From positions 496,001 to 560,000 of the forward strand of contig BRXU01000023.1 of NCBI GenBank assembly GCA_030267565.1: a DNA stretch of 64,000 nt, written 5' to 3'. Made by a program: the position numbers and the translations under genes. The notes below the pieces were generated by a model. The model worked only from the letters and a program-made list of their open reading frames with translations, was not told the DNA's origin and ran no database searches. This DNA is from Pleodorina starrii. Taxonomy: Eukaryota; Chlorophyta; Chlorophyceae; Chlamydomonadales; Volvocaceae. Positions 59,090 to 64,000 of this stretch are shown one piece after another (positions within the stretch are counted from its first letter, which is position 1; every line of letters starts with the position of its first letter).

Positions 59090-62000
59090 CTACAGGATGT
59101 GCAGCGGGAACGTGGAGCTGTCGTTGCCGCTGAAGGAGCGCGACCGGGCGCGCCGGCTGTGCGGGCCGCCGCCGCCGCCGCCGCTGCCGCCGCCGCCGCC
59201 GCCGGCCGCCGCCGCGGCGAGGGGGTGCAGCGGCGGCGCCTGCGGGTGCCGCATCCGGCTGGGCCGGCAAAAGTCTCCGCCGCCGATGCCCAGCATGGCG
59301 CCCGCGGCGGCGGCGGTGTATGAGCCCGGGAAGGCGGCGGCGGGGGCGCCTCCGACGGCTCCTCCGGGCAGGTGGGCGGCGGTTGTGGAGGGGGCGTTCT
59401 GGCGGGGCCGTCGCATTATGGTGTCCTGTGCGGGGGGGAAGGGGCGAGGCGGGATTTGTTAGATTAGATTAGATTAGGTTAGGTTAGGTACTTAGGTTAG
59501 GTGAGGTTAGGTTAGGTGAGGCGAGGCGTGGTGAGTGGCTCGTGAGCTCGGTTCTGAGTTCGTGGTGACACCGTCCAATTGCAAAGGGAATAAGGGATTG
59601 GGAATAAGGGATTGGGATGCGGTGCGGCGCACTGGCTCGCACGCGCATGCATCCGCAGCCGCAGCCGCACATGCCTGCCTGCCTGCCTGCCTGCACGCGT
59701 GCGTCCACCTGCAGCCCCCGCCCCCCCCCCCCGCACCTGCAGCGCGCCGCTCTCCGCCAGCAGCGCCCGCAGTCGGGCCACCAGCTCCGCAGAGGTGGGA
59801 CGGGCCCGTGGGTCGGTGGACAGACAGGCCTCGGCGAGCACCCTGAGGGGGAGGACCACAGGGAATGGTGGTAGGGTTTTAGGGGTTAGGGTTTTAGGGT
59901 TTTGCAGGGTGTGTGTGCAATGCGTTGCTGGGCAGGGAGGGGCGGGGGACGCGGGAGGGGAAACATCTCGACCCCGCCCGGCCCCACCCGCCCGGAAGAT
60001 GGCAGGATAAAAGGCGGGGGGGGACAGGAGGCGGGTTCCCACTCCCCACCCGCCCACCCGCCAAGCAAGCGAGCAGCCCCCGCCCCCCGCCCCACCTGTA
60101 TTTCCCGTCCGACCAGGGCGGGAAGTCGGGCCTCAGCGCCCCGTCCACCACACCCCTCCGGATCTCCTCGCTGTGGAGACCCAGGTAGACGGGCGAGGAG
60201 GACAGCATCTCCCACATCAACACGCCGAACGCGTATATGTCTGGGGGGGAAGGGGGTGGGTGCGGCGGGGATGGGGTTGGTGCGGCGGGTGGATGTGGCG
60301 CACAGTTAGTTTGATTGTCTTGGTGGGTGGGGGAACAGAGGGGGGATCATCCACGTATAGGCCGGAGCCCGTGAGGGGGGAGGGGAGGGGTACATGGGCG
60401 CGGGAGGAGTTTGGTTTTAGGGTTTTTGGAAGGCAGGAAGGGGGGCCGCGCTTTCAGGGCCTGCGTGGGCGCAGGGGCGCGGCGAGGAGGAGGAGGAGGT
60501 GGAGGTGGAGGCGGAGGTAGGGACGCGGCCATGGGTCCAGGGAGGGCAGCCCGCTGGCGGGGAGCGGCGGTACAACCGCGGGACGGCGGTTGCAATCCCG
60601 ATATGGCACCACCCCCACCACCACCACCACACCGAAAGGGGTAAAAAGCAGATGCCGAAAGGGGGGCGGGCGGGTCGGTTGCGCGCACCCTAAGCCCCCA
60701 CGCGCCCCCGCACGGCTGCAGCACTCACCCACTGACGCGTCCATCTTGCTGGCCTCCGTGGCGCGAATCAGCTCTGCAGGAAGAGAGCGGGGAGGAGAGA
60801 GGAGGGGGGCGGGGGGCGGGGAAGAGGGGGATACGCACACGGGACTTGTCAGGCGGGAGCCGGCTGGTGGCTGGTGGGGCTAGTCTCTGGGGTTCGGGGT
60901 TTTGGGGTTTTGAGTTTTGCAGGAGGAACGCCCGGGACCAAGAACCTCGCCGCCCGGGCAACCTTACCGTACCGCAAAAGCCACTTTGCGGACAAAACAT
61001 ACGAACCACCTTCGAACCAGAAACCAACCACCAGGAACCGCCCCCGCCCCCGCCCCCGGGGCCCCCCCTCCGCCACCCACCCCCCCAGGCAACACAGCCC
61101 CAGGCCTGTCTCCCCACCCACCCACCCACCTGGCGCCATGTGCGTCACGGTGCCGGTGCGTGCGTCCCTGCCAATGACGCCCCCTCCGCCCCCGGTACCG
61201 TCCTCCACCACCATCTTGACCAGACCAAAGTCGGACAACTGCGCGAAAGAACAGGATCGGACAGGACCGGACATGACATGACAGGACCGGATCGGACAGG
61301 ACAGGACCGGCAAAAGGGGAAAAGAAGGAAAGAAGGAGTGCAGCAGGAGGGGGGAGGGAAGGGGATGGGGTGTAGAGGCGTCGTGAGGGGAGAGATGGAG
61401 AGAGAGGGGTCATCCACGGATAGGCCGGAAGGAGGCAACTCCTCCAGTCCAGTGCCCTCCGCCAGCCCCCAGCAGGGCCACCCGCCTGCCCCCGTGCCCG
61501 CCCCCTGCGTTCCATCCAGCCCCCTTGAGTCCATCACCCTTTTACTCCAGCTACCGCACACAACCCCCCCCCCCCCTCACACACACACACACCACACCTC
61601 GTACCTTTGCGCTGAAGCCCCGCGGGTCGCGCATGTTGCTCTTCAGCAGAATGTTGGCGGGCTTTAGGTCTGCATCACACGACCGACAAGGCAGAACGAC
61701 AGGGCAGGACAAAGACAAGAAGTGGGGGGCAGGCAAATTCGTAGTGGGGGAGAGAAGGGGGGGGGTGGCGTCGCAGCAGGCGCAGGTCAGGGCAGGTCAG
61801 ATCAGGACACTCATGCCAGGCCCCGGGGCAAAGTAGGGCAGCCTTTGCATCACCAAAGCCCGCGCTTATGGCGGGGAGGGGAGGGGGCGAGGAGGCCGAG
61901 AGAGAGCAGGAGAAAGAGAGCGTGGCAGCCAATCCAGGCCCCAGGTCCCGGCCATCATGGCCCCGTGGGTCTCCCCCCCTGCCCGTCTCTCCCGCTCGCC

Positions 62001-63967
62001 CCAATCCCCTATCCCCCGACCCACCGAGCCCACAAAACCCTAAAACGCCCTCGCCCTCCCCCCCCCGGACACCCCCCCCTCGCCCCCCCCCCTCACCGCA
62101 GTGCACCAGCAGCATTGCGTGCATGTGGCGCAGCGCCAGCGCAATCTCCAGCAGCGTTGCGTAGATGGCCTGTTGACGGAGATTTTGCGGGGATTTGAGA
62201 TCAGGATCGGGATCAAGATTAAAACCCGAGTCACCCCCCCCTCTCCCCTTTCCGCCTTCCTCCCCCACCTTCTCTCCCTCCCTCCCCCCCCCCCCAGCGC
62301 CCTCCCTCCCTCCCTTCTCTCCCTCCCTTACTCCCCCCCGGCGCCCTCCCTCTCTCCCTCCCCCTCCTCACCGGCATGCAGGGCTGCAGCGCCCCGTACC
62401 CCCCCGGCACTCGCTGCCTGAAGCGCCCCGCCGCCACCGCATCCGCCAGACTGCCCGCGTCGCAGTACTCCATCGCTATCACCACGGTAGGATCACCCAC
62501 TGGGACGAGGGAGGGAGGGGGAGCAGGCGGGAAGCAGAGGGGGGCAGCAGAGGGGGCGGAGGTAGAAGTTTAGATGTGGGGCAAGTGGAGCAGTCCGCAC
62601 AGAGGGAGGGGAGATGTGGACGGAAAGGACAAGGGAGTGTCTGGGGGCGCCCTCCGGGTGGCCAGAACCGGTGGTGGGGCGCGGGAAGGCGAGGGTGTGC
62701 GCTCCAGCAGCCCGTGGCACCCCGGTCCGCGGTGGTAGCCCGCTCCAACCCCCACCCTCGCGGAGGCCCCTCCGGCTCCCTTACCACCTCCACTATCCAC
62801 TCCCCGCGTCCCTCCGCTGCGTCCCCCCGCTGCGGTAATCGTTTCCTCACACCCCGCGCACGTGCCCCAGTCCCCCACCCACCCCCGCTCTGGCCCTCCC
62901 TCCCAGAGCCGCATGCCAGCCTCCCAGCTCGCTTAATGGGCCGCTTCCTCCTCCCCCCGCCCCGCCCCCCAACCCTCCTTTCCCCCCGCGGCCCTCCACT
63001 CACGTTCCTCCGTGGCCGGAGTCCTGGGAAGCACTCGGGTGGTGGTGGCGTTGGGTCCCTCACCACCACCACCACCACCACCACCACCACCACCACCACC
63101 ACCACCGGGGGGGTTGGGCTGTGTGGCCAGGATGACGTCAGTGAAGGCACTGAGGACCTGGGGACAGGGGGGAGGAGGGAGGGGGAGGGGCAGCCCGGGA
63201 GGGGGAAGCGGGAAGCGTGAGGGGGAGGGGCAGGCCGGGAGTGAGGGGTCAGGTCCGGTCGGGTCACGTCGCGTTGGGTCTGGGGACTCCTACCGGTGCG
63301 TGTGAAACCAGCCGCAATCTGTTCACCGCGCACACTTCGCCCCCGCGGCTCTCTGCAGCCCCCCCCCGCCAAACACTCAGCAACCCACCCACCCCAGCCC
63401 CCCCGCACACCTCCTTCCCGCCCCACCCCACCCCACCTCCTTCCCGCCCCAACCCCCCCCCTCACCTGCACAATGTGTGGGTGGCTGATTGTGGTCATGA
63501 CCGCCAGCTCAAACGCCTCCCGCATGGTGGCTGCCTCGCTGCGACCGCTGGCACCCCGCTCGCACAGAACCTGGGGGGCGGGGAGAGGGGTTGGGGGGCG
63601 GGACGCGGGGGTGGGGGGGGTGGGGGTGAGGGGGAGGAATTGTGTGTGTATGTGTGTGTGTATGTGTGTGTGTATGCGTGTGTGTATGCGTGTGTGTTAC
63701 TGTGCGTGAGACTGTGGAGGTTTAAGGGTGTGTGTGGAGGGAATCGTGTGCGTGCTGAGAGAATCGTGCAGCGGGAATCGTGCGGAGGGAATCGCGGAAC
63801 TGTACGGCACCGTAAGATACGGCACCGCACCCCATCGTGCCGTACCGTACTGCATGCAGCTCACCTTGACCGCCACCTCTATTCCGTTGAATATGCCGCG
63901 GAAGACGGTGCCGAAGCCGCCCGAGCCCAGAGGCTCTAGAATGGTCAGCCCAGACAGCTCATCGGCG
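59090..63967 (-). CDS. TKL-type serine/threonine protein kinase, C-terminal part (N-terminus off right edge)
   Basis: Visible exons: 63967-63865, 63570-63466, 63157-63004, 62499-62372, 62169-62097, 61669-61605, 61238-61130, 60773-60729, 60240-60096, 59842-59737 and 59425-59090. Phases agree at every junction. The first visible exon begins mid-codon, so more exons lie beyond 64000. A complete kinase domain is present: LGSGGFGTVFRG, EVAVK, VVIAMEYCDAGSL, HCDLKPANILLKSN, LSDFGLVKM, GTVTHMAPELI, DIYAFGVLMWEM, then RPTSAELVARLRALL. The catalytic HCD and DFG are intact, so it should be active. An N-lobe loop carries 15 consecutive Gly from a GGT microsatellite. The tail, about 110 residues, is Ala/Gly-rich with a basic Ser segment (RRARSRSFSGND) near the stop. 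Substrate and pathway are unknown. A sensory or membrane N-terminal region may exist outside the window. Confidence 0.92.
59461..59518 (+). repeat. Pentamer tandem tract (GATTA/GGTTA)
   Basis: A run of GATTA units passes into GGTTA and GGTGA units within the last intron of the right-hand kinase. It resembles TTAGG-type repeats but is intronic. Confidence 0.8.
59872..59906 (+). repeat. Telomere-like TTTTAGGG fragment
   Basis: GGTTTTAGGGGTTAGGGTTT followed by TAGGGTTTT resembles the volvocine telomere unit TTTTAGGG. It lies in a kinase intron and is far too short to be a telomere. Confidence 0.6.
60347..60375 (+). repeat. Dispersed repeat family C copy in a kinase intron
   Basis: ATCATCCACGTATAGGCCGG followed by AGCCCGTGAG is close to the family consensus. 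A shorter diverged copy is at 61409-61430. Confidence 0.65.
63061..63106 (-). repeat. Coding GGT microsatellite (15 Gly) in the right-hand kinase
   Basis: The plus strand shows uninterrupted CAC/ACC triplets. On the coding strand they read GGT x15 inside the exon 63157-63004, after the sequence VILATQPNPP. Confidence 0.9.
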
Positions 63968-64000
63968 CTGGGGCAGAGGCAGGCGGGCGGGGGCGGGGAA

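Noticed and set aside
59872..59906. Possible chromosome-end telomere
   Set aside because: Only about three degenerate units are present and coding sequence continues on both sides.
62479..63525. Minus-strand ORF of 348 codons with poly-Val
   Set aside because: It is an out-of-frame reading across kinase introns; the true frame of the GGT tract is Gly, supported by phases on both sides.

Overview
This is nuclear DNA from a green alga, most likely a volvocine (Chlamydomonas/Volvox-type) species. The evidence is very high GC, genes cut into many short exons by 100-1000 bp introns, GTGAGT/GTGGGT/GTGCGT donors, pyrimidine-rich NCAG acceptors, strong G/C-ending codons, Ala/Gly/Ser/Gln-rich linkers, and protein matches to plant-type families. 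No prokaryotic features, rRNA, tRNA or CRISPR arrays were seen. All exon models were built by hand. Splice phases were checked exon by exon, and each completed CDS is an exact multiple of three.

Layout. (1) 1-5545, minus: a huge low-complexity protein of unknown function, running off the left edge. (2) 6933-11620, plus: a type II membrane FkbM-family methyltransferase, 10 exons, divergent from (1). (3) 13528-26624, minus: nucleoporin NUP155, 26 exons, 1680 aa, convergent with (2). (4) 29699-42036, plus: an N-myristoylation-type GAF-PAS-protein kinase, 24 exons, about 906 aa, divergent from (3). A small, lower-GC, two-exon gene candidate (38121-38595) lies inside one of its introns. (5) 47528-51380, minus: a DHHC-family palmitoyltransferase, 9 exons, 335 aa, with an altered zinc-binding core (DHWC). 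(6) 52582-54671, plus: the AP-1 clathrin adaptor sigma subunit, 156 aa, whose first coding exon is only the ATG and whose first intron has a GC donor. (7) 59090-63967, minus: the C-terminal part of a second TKL-type protein kinase, continuing off the right edge.

The genes do not form an operon. Two kinases, a lipid-modifying enzyme, a vesicle adaptor and a nuclear-pore scaffold are housekeeping and signalling functions side by side. Kinase (4) has an N-terminus suited to myristoylation plus palmitoylation and lies next to a palmitoyltransferase, but a functional link is only inference.

The introns and intergenic gaps carry several dispersed short repeat families in both orientations, tandem repeats (a 53-bp unit x6, AAT x21, a pentamer TTAGG tract), palindromes and telomere-like TTTTAGGG fragments. 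These repeats, the altered palmitoyltransferase and the nested gene candidate are the most interesting parts of the window.
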